In this document: piece by piece, positions 41,728-51,284 of the stretch | Position numbering within the stretch: position 1 is the stretch's first letter | Layout of the letters: each line of letters starts with the position of its first letter | Source of the DNA: Erwinia_E haradaeae_I | GTDB lineage: Bacteria > Pseudomonadota > Gammaproteobacteria > Enterobacterales > Enterobacteriaceae | Assembly: GCF_900698925.1 (NCBI RefSeq) | Contig: NZ_LR217713.1 | Coordinates: 930,001 to 994,000, forward strand | DNA length: 64,000 bases | Direction of reading: 5' to 3' | Program-made: the position numbers and the translations under genes | The notes under the pieces: generated by a model | Databases searched by the model: none | The model's input: only the letters and a program-made list of their open reading frames with translations | Told to the model about the DNA's origin: nothing

Positions 41728-43442
41728 TGAATAATAAAAAACACTCTAACCCATTGATAGTTGAAGGGCATCTAGATGATGCCGAACGCATTAAAAAGGA
41801 AAGCAACTACTTACGAGGAAGTATTACTGAAGATCTCTATGATAATTTAACAGGCGGGTTTCATGGCGATAATTTTTCCCTTATTCGATTTCACGGGATG
41901 TACCAACAAGATGATCGAGATATCCGCTCCGAACGCGCAGAACAAAAATTAGATGCTCGGCATGCAATCATGTTGCGTTGTCGTTTGCCTGGCGGCATTA
42001 TCACGCCGAAGCAATGGCTAGCAATCGATAGATTTTCTCACAATAAAACTCTATATGGAAGCATACGTTTAACTAATCGACAAACATTTCAGTTTCACGG
42101 TATTCTTAAAAATAATATAAAATCAGCTCATCAAATGCTACATGATATTGGTTTAGACTCCATAGCTACTGCAAATGATGTAAACCGAAATGTACTGTGC
42201 AGTTCCAATCCAGTTGCATCAATGATACATCAAGATACATACAAATGGGCAAAAAAAATATCTGAACACCTTTTACCACATACCCGTGCTTATGCAGAAA
42301 TTTGGCTAAATCAAAAAAAAATCACTACGACTGATGAAGAACCCATACTAGGGGCGACCTATTTACCACGTAAATTCAAAACTTCTATTGTTGTTCCACC
42401 AAATAATGATGTTGACGTACATGCTAATGATATGAGTTTTGTTGCTGTGTCTCAAAATAACAGACTAATCGGTTTTAACGTACTTGTCGGAGGAGGCCTA
42501 TCTATCGAACACGGAAATAAATTAACTTATGCACGAACTGCTAGTGAGTTGGGCTATGTATCACTCAATAAAGTTATTGACGTAGCAGAAGCTATAGTAA
42601 CAATACAACGCGATTGGGGAAATCGTACTAATCGTAAAAACGCTAAAACTAAATATACAATAGATCGCGTGGGTCCTGAGATATTCAAAACCGAAATAGA
42701 GCGTCGTGCTAATGTTCAGTTTAAGGTAATACAACCATATAAATTTACTACCCGTGGTGATCTGATTGGCTGGATACAAGGCATTAACAATACATGGAAT
42801 TTAACATTATTTATTGAAAACGGTCGTATCCTAGACTATCCTGATCGACCAATTAAAACTGGGATAGCAGAAATTGCTAAAATTCATCATGGAGACTTTC
42901 GATTAACCGCAAACCAAAATTTAATTGTTGCTGGAGTACCAGAGTTAGAAAAAGAAAATATTGAAAAACTAGCTTTATCATATAATCTTATAGATAATAT
43001 TAGCCTCCAACGTATAAACTCAATGGCATGCGTATCATTTCCAACATGCCCCCTAGCCATGGCAGAAGCAGAGCGCTTTCTTCCAAGATTTATCACATCT
43101 CTAGAAGAAATTATGACTAATCACGGTGTAGGGCATGAGTATATTATAGTACGTGTTAGTGGATGCCCCAATGGATGCAGTCGAGCATTATTAGCTGAGA
43201 TTGGTTTGCTTGGAAAAGCACCAGGACGATACAATCTCTATATTGGTGGCAATCGAGTTGGTACACGTATTCCACGTAAGTATCTAGATAATGTTAATGT
43301 AGACCAAATCCTTAACAATCTTGATAAACTTATTTACCGATGGTCAACAGAACGATATCAAAATGAAGATTTTGGTGATTTTACCATTCGAGCTGATATA
43401 ATCAAACCAGTAATTAACCCAGCCAATGACTTCTGGACATAA
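41727..43442 (+). CDS. cysI: Sulfite reductase hemoprotein subunit CysI
   Basis: CysI holds a 4Fe-4S cluster coupled to siroheme and performs the six-electron reduction of sulfite to sulfide. It has 571 residues (E. coli 570). The four cluster cysteines are C435 and C441 (ACVSFPTCPLA) and C480 and C484 (VSGCPNGCSR), one residue off E. coli numbering. LRCRLPGGIITP, the substrate-binding arginine regions and RLTNRQTFQFHG are intact. Siroheme would come from CysG, encoded 1.7 kb downstream. Confidence 0.99.
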   Translation: MNNKKHSNPLIVEGHLDDAERIKKESNYLRGSITEDLYDNLTGGFHGDNFSLIRFHGMYQQDDRDIRSERAEQKLDARHAIMLRCRLPGGIITPKQWLAIDRFSHNKTLYGSIRLTNRQTFQFHGILKNNIKSAHQMLHDIGLDSIATANDVNRNVLCSSNPVASMIHQDTYKWAKKISEHLLPHTRAYAEIWLNQKKITTTDEEPILGATYLPRKFKTSIVVPPNNDVDVHANDMSFVAVSQNNRLIGFNVLVGGGLSIEHGNKLTYARTASELGYVSLNKVIDVAEAIVTIQRDWGNRTNRKNAKTKYTIDRVGPEIFKTEIERRANVQFKVIQPYKFTTRGDLIGWIQGINNTWNLTLFIENGRILDYPDRPIKTGIAEIAKIHHGDFRLTANQNLIVAGVPELEKENIEKLALSYNLIDNISLQRINSMACVSFPTCPLAMAEAERFLPRFITSLEEIMTNHGVGHEYIIVRVSGCPNGCSRALLAEIGLLGKAPGRYNLYIGGNRVGTRIPRKYLDNVNVDQILNNLDKLIYRWSTERYQNEDFGDFTIRADIIKPVINPANDFWT

Positions 43443-43454
43443 AAGAGATTAGCA

Positions 43455-44186
43455 ATGATAACTCCGAATCTTCTCAAACTAAATTCACTTTCTAAAACAC
43501 AACAAATAATATATCTAGCTCATATTAATTCTAGTCTAGATAAATTATCCGCTGAGAACCGAGTAGCATGGGCTCTGGAAAATCTACCTCATCAAGCTAT
43601 TTTAAGTTCAAGTTTTGGAATCCAGTCTATAGTCAGTTTACATCTTATAACGACAAAAAAACCTGACATTCCAGTAATTCTTACAGACACCGGATATCTA
43701 TTTCCAGAAACTTATCGATTTATTGATGATTTAACACAGAAGATGAACCTTAATCTAAAAATCTTCCGTTGCCCTAACAGCCCTGCGTGGCAAGAAGCGC
43801 GCTATGGTAAGTTATGGGAACAAGGCCTGGATGGACTAAAAAAATATAACAACCTTAACAAAGTAGAACCAATGAACAGAGCTCTAAAAAAATTACAAGC
43901 ACAAACATGGTTTGCTGGTTTACGTCGCAACCAATCTACTCATCGATCACAACTTCCTGTTCTTGAGATCCATAAAGGAATTTTTAAAATCTTACCAATT
44001 ATAGACTGGACTGATCAGATGGTTAATGAGTATCTACAAAAACACGATTTACCCATCCACCCCTTATGGAATAAGGGTTATATCTCAATTGGAGATACAC
44101 ACAGTACGAAAAAGTGGCAACCGGGAATGAAAGAGGAAGACACTCGTTTCTTTGGAATCAAACGAGAATGCGGGCTGCACGAGTAA
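43455..44186 (+). CDS. cysH: PAPS reductase CysH
   Basis: CysH reduces 3'-phosphoadenylyl sulfate to sulfite with thioredoxin. It has 243 residues (E. coli 244). It has the nucleotide-binding block LSSSFGIQS, TDTGYLFPETY, WFAGLRRNQS and the C-terminal ECGLHE with catalytic C239. The paired cluster cysteines of the APS-specific plant and mycobacterial type are absent, so it uses PAPS, in agreement with CysC in the window. It is 12 bases after cysI, with AGAG ahead of the ATG, and closes the operon. Confidence 0.98.
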   Translation: MITPNLLKLNSLSKTQQIIYLAHINSSLDKLSAENRVAWALENLPHQAILSSSFGIQSIVSLHLITTKKPDIPVILTDTGYLFPETYRFIDDLTQKMNLNLKIFRCPNSPAWQEARYGKLWEQGLDGLKKYNNLNKVEPMNRALKKLQAQTWFAGLRRNQSTHRSQLPVLEIHKGIFKILPIIDWTDQMVNEYLQKHDLPIHPLWNKGYISIGDTHSTKKWQPGMKEEDTRFFGIKRECGLHE

Positions 44187-45120
44187 GTACAGTTAGATAA
44201 AACTTATCTAATAAGGAACAATCTAATTTGAATTAGTAATATAAAATAATACGAACATCCAATCTTTTCATCAATCCATAAAAAATTTTATTAAAAATAT
44301 AAAAACTATCATCTATATAATCCCTCACCAGTTACATGATCAATAACACACTGATGCGAATTATCAAAATGAATTAGTGCATAACTCTAAATGACGTTTC
44401 TTATAATCTAACATTATATTTTTAAGACAAACCAAGGTTTGATAAAATAGCAGTATACCAGACAGACCTTGATCGCTTAAGTAGATTAATATGATCTAAG
44501 ATATTGTATCAAATTCTATGAAGCTTATAGAATTTTATTACTGAAACCGCTACATCTTGTAAATTATGTCACACAGTTTTCAACTGAACCTAATTACTCT
44601 CTATCCCAATAAAAAATAAAAAAACTAAAATAACCTATCTAAGTATAGAATCTAGACTATAATTTCAGAACGACTAAACATTTTAAATTAAAGAATATAC
44701 AGTAATTAAATTATTTCTAATCTAACAACGAGTTGGAGAATATCCTCACGAAATTCAAAAAAATCTCCAAAAAAAGATGAATGGAAAAAATCTAACTAAT
44801 GTTTGGTTTAGAATTTATAAAAAATAAGAACACACTCTGATTCAGTTTCTTCTGTAGATCACTCTAATTACTGATTGTTTCCATATTAAATGAAAAAATA
44901 ACATTTATGTATTACATCACCTAAAATGTATATGACAATAAAAAGAATACAATATGAAACATGTAAATACTCTTAATATCTTATATTAAGAATCTCTTAT
45001 TCTAAACTCTAACCTCAAGTTATTCTATGCAGTCATTAGTTGTTCTGAATAGAAATTGCATTAGACTTCGTATTGATGTGTATAGCTGATTATACGGTTA
45101 TGTAATTAATGAAGGTAAAC
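44187..45120. other. cysH-cysG spacer
   Basis: About 0.9 kb of AT-rich DNA without a gene. It should carry the promoter of the cysG-cysDNC run, which I cannot place. In E. coli the iap gene lies near here; no trace is readable. Confidence 0.5.
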
Positions 45121-46509
45121 GTGGATTATCTACCTCTTTTTGCTAATCTTAAAAATAAACCGGTACTGGTGGTGGGCGGTGGGCGTGTAGCAACACGAAA
45201 AATTGAGTTGCTTAATCGAGCTGGCGCTCATATACAAATAGTAGCACAGGAGTTATGTGAAGAACTTATTGCCATACATAAAAAGAATAAATGTGAATGG
45301 ATTTCTACCACTTATCAATCTCAACAACTAAAAAGAGTCTTTCTAGTCATTGCTGCTACCAATAACTCTAAACTAAATCAGCGTATTTATAAAGATGCCT
45401 CTTCTCGCTATCTTCTCGTTAATACAGTAGATGAACCACAACATTGCTCGTGTATTTTTCCTGCTATCATTGATCGATCCCCAATAATAATAGGTATTTC
45501 ATCTAGCGGAACAGCACCTGTACTTGCGCGATTACTACGTGAAAAAATAGAAGCATTGCTACCAGCCCATTTAGGACTAATGGCAAAGATAGCTGGAGAG
45601 TGGCGTGATAAAGTTAAAGAACGATTCTTTAGCTTATCTGAACGACGAAATTTTTGGCATAAAGCTTTTAATGGTGTATTTTCTAATCAAGTGGCAAGGG
45701 GTCAGCTAAATGAAGCTAAGTTAACGTTAGATCAACAGATTAATGATGATATTAACATATCGTCAGGTGAGATCTTTCTAGTAGGAGCGGGACCAGGAAA
45801 TAGCGATTTATTAACTTTACGCGCATTACAAGTTATGCAAATAGCTGACGTTTTGCTATATGATTCTCTCGTAAGTGAAGAAGTTCTCGACTTAAGTCGA
45901 CGCGATGCAGATCGTATCTGTGTTGGTAAACGTGCAAATTCTCATAGCACCACACAGGAAGAAATTAATTTTATGCTAATCAAGCTAGCCAAACAAGGTA
46001 AGCGTGTTGTGCGACTAAAAGGTGGTGACCCTTTTATCTTTGGCAGGGGTGGTGAAGAACTACAAGCAGCAAAATCAGCTGGAATCCCCTTCCAAGTTGT
46101 ACCCGGTATCACTACAGCCCTTGGTGTTTCTGCCTATACTGGTATTCCGTTAACTCATAGAGATTATTCTCAGGGTGTTCTTTTCATTACTGGACACTAC
46201 CGTGCTCACGATTCTATAACTGATTGGCCAAATCTAACACAATCAAATCAAACACTAGTTATTTATATGGGCTCTATTACAGCAGGCGCTATCGCTTCAA
46301 AATTAATAATTAACGGACGAGATCTACAAACACCTGTTGCTATAATTAGTCGCGGTACATATCCAGACCAAAAAGTGCTCATCGGAACACTGAACGAACT
46401 TGAAATATTAACACACAAGATACCCACCCCCATATTATTAATAATCGGAGAAGTAGTAAACTTGCACCATCAGCTTTCATGGTTTAAGAATACCGAAAAT
46501 GAACCATAA
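45121..46509 (+). CDS. cysG: Siroheme synthase CysG
   Basis: CysG makes siroheme from uroporphyrinogen III by two methylations, an NAD-dependent oxidation and iron insertion. The N-terminal dehydrogenase/ferrochelatase part (about 1-200) has VVGGGRVATRK and GISSSGTAPVLARLLREK; the C-terminal methyltransferase (about 215-455) has VGAGPGNSDLLTLRAL, RLKGGDPFIFGRGGEE and VVPGITTA. The start is GTG 45121, with GAAGGT at 45111-45116 and exact alignment to E. coli MDHLPIF; ATG 45109 overlaps that binding site. It lies 33 bases before cysD, so cofactor and pathway genes are linked; in E. coli cysG is elsewhere, next to nirBD. Confidence 0.97.
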   Translation: MDYLPLFANLKNKPVLVVGGGRVATRKIELLNRAGAHIQIVAQELCEELIAIHKKNKCEWISTTYQSQQLKRVFLVIAATNNSKLNQRIYKDASSRYLLVNTVDEPQHCSCIFPAIIDRSPIIIGISSSGTAPVLARLLREKIEALLPAHLGLMAKIAGEWRDKVKERFFSLSERRNFWHKAFNGVFSNQVARGQLNEAKLTLDQQINDDINISSGEIFLVGAGPGNSDLLTLRALQVMQIADVLLYDSLVSEEVLDLSRRDADRICVGKRANSHSTTQEEINFMLIKLAKQGKRVVRLKGGDPFIFGRGGEELQAAKSAGIPFQVVPGITTALGVSAYTGIPLTHRDYSQGVLFITGHYRAHDSITDWPNLTQSNQTLVIYMGSITAGAIASKLIINGRDLQTPVAIISRGTYPDQKVLIGTLNELEILTHKIPTPILLIIGEVVNLHHQLSWFKNTENEP

Positions 46510-46542
46510 ACCCTAATTCTTAATTTTTCTTAAGGCAATATA

Positions 46543-47451
46543 ATGGATCCAAACAATAGTACTCACTTAAAACAACTCGAAGCAGAAAGTATTTATATTA
46601 TCCGAGAAGTGGCAGCAGAATTTACTAATCCCGTAATGTTATATTCTATTGGAAAAGATTCTTCAGTTATGCTTCATTTAGCACGTAAAGCCTTTTATCC
46701 AGGAAAAATAGCTTTTCCATTGCTACATATAGATACCGGATGGAAATTCCGTGAAATGTATCAATTTCGTGATCATACCGCAAAAGAAATAAACACAGAA
46801 CTCTTAATACACCGCAACTCAACAAATGAAGCTGAAAATACTAATCCATTTTTAGATAATAAAACACGACATACAGAAATTATGAAGACTGAAGGCTTGA
46901 AACAAGCTTTAAATAAATATGGATTTGATGCCGCCTTTGGAGGAGCCAGGCGTGATGAAGAAAAATCTCGATCAAAAGAACGAATCTATTCATTTCGAGA
47001 TCATCTACACCAATGGGATCCAAAAAATCAACGCCCTGAGCTTTGGCATAATTATAATGGTCAAATTCATAAAGGTGAAAGCATTCGAGTATTTCCTCTC
47101 TCTAACTGGACTGAATTAGATGTTTGGCAATATATTTTTCTAGAAAAAATTAAAATTGTTCCTTTATATTTAGCAGCTATGCGTCCAGTTCTTGAACGCA
47201 ATGGTATGCTTATTATGATTGATGATAAGCGAATTAACTTACACAATAGTGAAAAAATCGAACAACGAATGATTCGTTTTCGTAGTCTTGGATGTTGGCC
47301 GTTAACAGGAGCGATCGAATCCGATGCGAAAACAATTCCTGACATTATCGCTGAAATGTTGATTTCTAATACAAGCGAACGAAAAGAGCGATTAATCGAC
47401 CAAGATCAAACAAGCTCTATGGAACTTAAAAAGCGACAAGGTTATTTCTAA
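46543..47451 (+). CDS. cysD: Sulfate adenylyltransferase subunit 2 CysD
   Basis: CysD forms adenylyl sulfate from sulfate and ATP, driven by GTP hydrolysis in CysN. The 302 residues equal E. coli CysD. The PP-loop reads YSIGKDSSVMLHLARK; FGGARRDEEKSR, RPELWHNYNG and the end GSMELKKRQGYF-type tail are present, with only the serine pair varied. AAGG precedes the ATG. cysD, cysN and cysC follow each other by 9 and 5 bases. Confidence 0.99.
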   Translation: MDPNNSTHLKQLEAESIYIIREVAAEFTNPVMLYSIGKDSSVMLHLARKAFYPGKIAFPLLHIDTGWKFREMYQFRDHTAKEINTELLIHRNSTNEAENTNPFLDNKTRHTEIMKTEGLKQALNKYGFDAAFGGARRDEEKSRSKERIYSFRDHLHQWDPKNQRPELWHNYNGQIHKGESIRVFPLSNWTELDVWQYIFLEKIKIVPLYLAAMRPVLERNGMLIMIDDKRINLHNSEKIEQRMIRFRSLGCWPLTGAIESDAKTIPDIIAEMLISNTSERKERLIDQDQTSSMELKKRQGYF

Positions 47452-47460
47452 GGAACTGTA

Positions 47461-48888
47461 ATGAATAATATTATTCCTCATCAAAATCTTCAATCCTCTA
47501 TCATAGAAAACTGGCTAACGCAACAGAAAAATACAACTCTCCTTCGTTTTCTTACCTGCGGCAGTGTTGATGATGGTAAAAGTACACTTATTGGTAGATT
47601 GTTACACGATACAAAACAAATTTATGAAGACCAGTTATCTACATTATGTCATGACAGCAAACGCCATGGAACACAAGGAGATCAAATAGACTTAGCATTA
47701 CTGGTAGACGGCTTGCAGGCAGAGCGTGAACAAGGTATTACTATTGATGTTGCGTATCGATATTTCTCTACTTATCGACGTAAATTTATTATAGCCGATG
47801 CACCGGGTCATGAACAATATACACGTAATATGGCTACAGGCGCGTCCACCTGCGATCTTGCTATTCTTCTTATTGATTCACGAAAAGGCTTGCTGAATCA
47901 AACTCGTCGTCATAGCTTAATTACCACGCTACTAGGTATTAAATACTTAATCGTAACGATTAATAAAATGGATCTCGTTAATTACAGTCAAGATCAATTT
48001 TTAAAAATTAAAGAATCCTATCTTAATTTTTCAAAACAACTGCCAAATAATATTGATATTCACTTTATACCGCTATCTGCCCTTACGGGTGAAAATGTTG
48101 TACATACTAATAACAAAATGCCCTGGTATGAAGGTCCAACTCTTCTCCATCTACTAGAAACTGTTAATGTTCAGTGCAATTTAGAACAAAAATCAATGCG
48201 ATTTCCAATACAATACGTCAATCGTCCAAATCTTGATTTTCGTGGATATTCTGGAACCGTAGCTTCTGGAAAAATAGAGATAGGTCAAAAAATACAAGTT
48301 CTACCTAGTGGTAATAAATCAACAATCACACGTATCGTAACCTTTGATGGCGATCTACCATACGCCAATGAAAACGAGGCTATCACTTTAGTTCTTAAGG
48401 ATGAACTTGATATTAGCCGTGGTGATTTATTGATAAATGAAAACGAACAATTAATAGCTGCACGAGGCGCAACAGTTGATGTCGTATGGATGGCAGAAAA
48501 ACCACTTACACGCGGTCAAAGCTTTAATATAAAGATTGCGGGAAAAAAAACACGAGCATGTATAGATAAAATTCATCATCAAATTGATATTAATAATCTC
48601 ACGCGCTATAATTCTCAAGAATTACCACTTAATGCCATCGGTCGTGTTGATATTATCTTCGATGAACTAGTTCCCATAGACCCTTATGAACATAATCGAG
48701 TCACTGGTGCAATCATATTTATAGACCGATTAAATAACGGCACTGTTGGAGCTGGCATGGTTAGAAGCGCTCTTACAAATATAGCCACGTCTTATAAAAA
48801 TAAATTTAGTGAGTTTGAGCTAGAGCTTAATGCTTTAGTACGCCGTCATTTTCCACATTGGGGTGTATGTGAGCTATATGATAGGTAA
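47461..48888 (+). CDS. cysN: Sulfate adenylyltransferase subunit 1 CysN (GTPase)
   Basis: CysN is an EF-Tu-like GTPase that powers the otherwise unfavourable adenylylation of sulfate. It has 475 residues as in E. coli. G1 CGSVDDGKST (about 33-42), G2 region EREQGITIDVAYR, G3 DAPGHEQYTRNM and G4 NKMD are intact, followed by the two beta-barrel domains. It is not fused to CysC, unlike in many other bacteria. AAGGA precedes the ATG. Confidence 0.99.
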   Translation: MNNIIPHQNLQSSIIENWLTQQKNTTLLRFLTCGSVDDGKSTLIGRLLHDTKQIYEDQLSTLCHDSKRHGTQGDQIDLALLVDGLQAEREQGITIDVAYRYFSTYRRKFIIADAPGHEQYTRNMATGASTCDLAILLIDSRKGLLNQTRRHSLITTLLGIKYLIVTINKMDLVNYSQDQFLKIKESYLNFSKQLPNNIDIHFIPLSALTGENVVHTNNKMPWYEGPTLLHLLETVNVQCNLEQKSMRFPIQYVNRPNLDFRGYSGTVASGKIEIGQKIQVLPSGNKSTITRIVTFDGDLPYANENEAITLVLKDELDISRGDLLINENEQLIAARGATVDVVWMAEKPLTRGQSFNIKIAGKKTRACIDKIHHQIDINNLTRYNSQELPLNAIGRVDIIFDELVPIDPYEHNRVTGAIIFIDRLNNGTVGAGMVRSALTNIATSYKNKFSEFELELNALVRRHFPHWGVCELYDR

Positions 48889-48893
48889 ATAAC

Positions 48894-49499
48894 ATGATAC
48901 AAAATAACCAGAACTTAATATGGCATAATCATCCTATTACTCAAAAAGAACGCGAACAACTTCATGGACATCGTAGCATTGTGCTATGGTTTACCGGATT
49001 CTCTGGATCAGGTAAATCAACCATTGCAGGTTCTCTAGAAAAACACCTGTACCAAATGGGTATTAATAGTTACTTACTTGATGGAGATAACCTAAGACAC
49101 GGATTATGTCATGATCTGAATTTTAGTGTGCATGATCGTAAAGAAAATATACGCAGAATAGGGGAAGTAGCAAAACTGATGATTGACGCTGGGCTAATAG
49201 TTCTTACTGCACTTATCTCTCCTTATTATGAGGAGAGAAAAATGGTGCGCAATCTAATTGGCTCAGAGTCTTTTCTTGAAATCTTCATAGATACTCCTCT
49301 CTCTATGTGCGAAAAACGAGATCCAAAAGGGCTGTACAAGAAAGCACGCTCTGGAGCACTTACTAACTTTACGGGAATAGATTCTGAATATCAAGCACCA
49401 TTAAAACCAGATATTCATCTTGATGGTGAAAAAAGCATAACAGTTTTAACCAATGAAGTATTACATTTCTTAAAAATACGCAATATAATCCAATATTAA
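48894..49499 (+). CDS. cysC: Adenylylsulfate kinase CysC
   Basis: CysC phosphorylates adenylyl sulfate to PAPS, the CysH substrate. It has 201 residues as in E. coli. P-loop GFSGSGKST (35-43), LDGDNLRHGLCHDL, the APS-binding region and KGLYKKARSG are present. The last three codons and the stop lie in a 16-base unit duplicated directly afterwards, so the stop codon region is repeated but the protein is not changed. Last gene of the cysG-cysDNC run. Confidence 0.99.
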   Translation: MIQNNQNLIWHNHPITQKEREQLHGHRSIVLWFTGFSGSGKSTIAGSLEKHLYQMGINSYLLDGDNLRHGLCHDLNFSVHDRKENIRRIGEVAKLMIDAGLIVLTALISPYYEERKMVRNLIGSESFLEIFIDTPLSMCEKRDPKGLYKKARSGALTNFTGIDSEYQAPLKPDIHLDGEKSITVLTNEVLHFLKIRNIIQY

Positions 49500-49522
49500 A
49501 CTAATGCAATATTAAACTAATG
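49491..49522. repeat. Exact 16-bp tandem duplication over the cysC stop
   Basis: CAATATTAAACTAATG at 49491-49506 and again at 49507-49522. The first copy contains the last two sense codons and the TAA of cysC. Confidence 0.92.
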
Positions 49523-49523
49523 A

Positions 49524-49556
49524 GAGCTTCCATCTTTTTTAACAAACTGGAGGCTC
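49524..49556 (+). terminator. Hairpin after cysC
   Basis: GAGCTTCCA (49524-49532) pairs with TGGAGGCTC (49548-49556) through one G-T pair, with a loop of about 15 bases. The exact bounds shift by a base or two. There is no T-run directly after it, so termination is uncertain; an mRNA 3'-end stem is as likely. Confidence 0.4.
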
Positions 49557-49695
49557 AGATCATCTCAAACAAAACCAGATAAAAATTTTATACATTTAAA
49601 TAACTATAAAAATGAAGATACATTTATCCTAATTATACAAAAAAATAACTTTACAAAATAACCAAATGGATTAGCATGTGATTCAAAAAAAATGC

Positions 49696-49950
49696 ATGAC
49701 TAAACTTACCTTACTTTTATTTATTCTTCTAGGTGAACTGCAATACTCGCTGTGGTTTGGAAAAAATGGAATATACGCCTTAAAACAAGCTCATACAGAT
49801 CTAGAATTGCAAAAAACTTGCAATTCTGCATTAAGAATACGAAATGATCAATTACTTTCTAAGGTCCAAAACTTGCGTGACAACCTAAAAATTACGAGAC
49901 AACAGAAGTCTAATATAAATAAAGGATCTAAAAATAACATCAGTTCCTAG
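49696..49950 (+). CDS. ftsB: Cell division protein FtsB, short C-terminus
   Basis: FtsB joins FtsL and FtsQ in the divisome. The start [20 protein letters not shown] and WFGKNGI match E. coli [26 protein letters not shown] closely: a short cytoplasmic end, one membrane helix, then a periplasmic coiled coil up to [12 protein letters not shown]. It has 84 residues against 103. The part that should read like EERARNELSM and the FYRLVP tail is missing, replaced by a lysine- and asparagine-rich end; no other frame restores it. ATG 49696 fits homology; GTG 49678 would add six residues. It lies before ispD as in E. coli. Confidence 0.9.
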   Translation: [84 protein letters not shown]

Positions 49951-50092
49951 TAGTAATATTGTGCGCTTTACTTTTTAATAAAAAGATAACCCATCTCATA
50001 CAAATTAATAAATGTATATTAAAATTATCATTTATCGTGTATTTATAATACATAATTTACAATGATGATTTTATAAAGTAAAAACCTATCAC

Positions 50093-50809
50093 ATGAATAA
50101 TCCAATCTCCTACTCTAAAATTGTCGCTATAGTTCCTTCAGCAGGTACCGGTAGTCGCATGCGCTCATCATGTCCCAAACAATATCTTCATATCTGTGGA
50201 AAAACAATTATAGAACACAGCTTGACTATATTATTAAATAATAAGCAAATTCAACATATAGTAGTTGCAATTCACCCAGAAGATACTTATTTTAATCACT
50301 TAACCCTAGCTAGAGACATACGCATTACTACAGTATACGGTGGTCTTAGTCGATTCGATTCAGTGATAGAAGCGTTAAAGATGGCTGGTTCTGCTAAATG
50401 GGTATTAATTCATGATGCCGCTCGACCATGTATTTATCCTGAAGACTTATGTCGCTTACTCGCTTTAACTTCTTATAGTCGAGTCGGAGGAATCCTAGCG
50501 GTACCAATAAATGATACTATAAAACACGTTCTTTTGGGTAGTAATTATATTTCTCACACTGTCTCACGTAATAACTTATGGCAAGCTCTTACACCTCAAG
50601 TATTTCCGTTACCACTTTTACAAACCTGTCTCAGTAAAGTTATGAATAAAAAAAATAAAATAACCGATGAAGCAACAGCATTAGAGTTCTGTGGATTTCA
50701 TCCAGAAATACTGCATGGACGACGAGATAACCTTAAAATAACAGAACCAGAAGATCTAGCCCTAGCTCGGCTTTATCTTATGGAGAGAGATAAAAAATTA
50801 GGAATATAA
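50093..50809 (+). CDS. ispD: 2-C-methyl-D-erythritol 4-phosphate cytidylyltransferase IspD
   Basis: IspD makes CDP-methylerythritol in the non-mevalonate isoprenoid pathway. It has 238 residues (E. coli 236). The nucleotide-binding loop VPSAGTGSRMRSSCPKQYL, VLIHDAARPC and TDEATALEFCG are present. It is separated from ispF by a single base, so the two are coupled. The pathway feeds the octaprenyl chain of ubiquinone and the undecaprenyl carrier for peptidoglycan. Confidence 0.98.
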   Translation: MNNPISYSKIVAIVPSAGTGSRMRSSCPKQYLHICGKTIIEHSLTILLNNKQIQHIVVAIHPEDTYFNHLTLARDIRITTVYGGLSRFDSVIEALKMAGSAKWVLIHDAARPCIYPEDLCRLLALTSYSRVGGILAVPINDTIKHVLLGSNYISHTVSRNNLWQALTPQVFPLPLLQTCLSKVMNKKNKITDEATALEFCGFHPEILHGRRDNLKITEPEDLALARLYLMERDKKLGI

Positions 50810-50810
50810 C

Positions 50811-51284
50811 ATGCGAATTGGTAACGGTTTTGATATACATAGTTTTGGTGGAAATAACCCATTAATTATTGGTGGTGTTCATATTCCATATCACAAAGGC
50901 TTACTGGCTCACTCTGATGGAGATGTATTGCTTCATTCCCTTGCAGATTCACTTTTAGGTGCAGCAGGATTAGGGGATATTGGACGTTTATTTCCAGATA
51001 CTGATCGTGCCTATCGAGGAATAAATAGCCGTTGTCTTCTTAGTAAGACCATGAAAATGATTATCAAAAATTCCTATTATGTAGGAAATGTTGATCTAAC
51101 TATAATAGCTCAAGAACCAATAATGCTTCCATACATTCAAAAAATGAGAATAAATATTGCAGAAGACTTATCTATTAATATAACTAATGTTAATGTAAAA
51201 GCAAAAACCTCTGAAGGACTAGGATGTGTGGGTCGACAAGAAGGCATAGCTTGTCAAGCAGTATCGCTACTTTTTCCATGTTAA
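50811..51284 (+). CDS. ispF: 2-C-methyl-D-erythritol 2,4-cyclodiphosphate synthase IspF
   Basis: IspF cyclises CDP-methylerythritol phosphate, releasing CMP. The 157 residues (E. coli 159) keep metal ligands D8, H10 and H42 (GFDIHSF and HSDGDVLLH), the FPDTD loop and KAKTSEGLGCVGRQEGIAC. TAGGAATATAAC provides the ribosome binding site inside the ispD end. truD, its usual follower, is missing. Confidence 0.98.
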   Translation: MRIGNGFDIHSFGGNNPLIIGGVHIPYHKGLLAHSDGDVLLHSLADSLLGAAGLGDIGRLFPDTDRAYRGINSRCLLSKTMKMIIKNSYYVGNVDLTIIAQEPIMLPYIQKMRINIAEDLSINITNVNVKAKTSEGLGCVGRQEGIACQAVSLLFPC

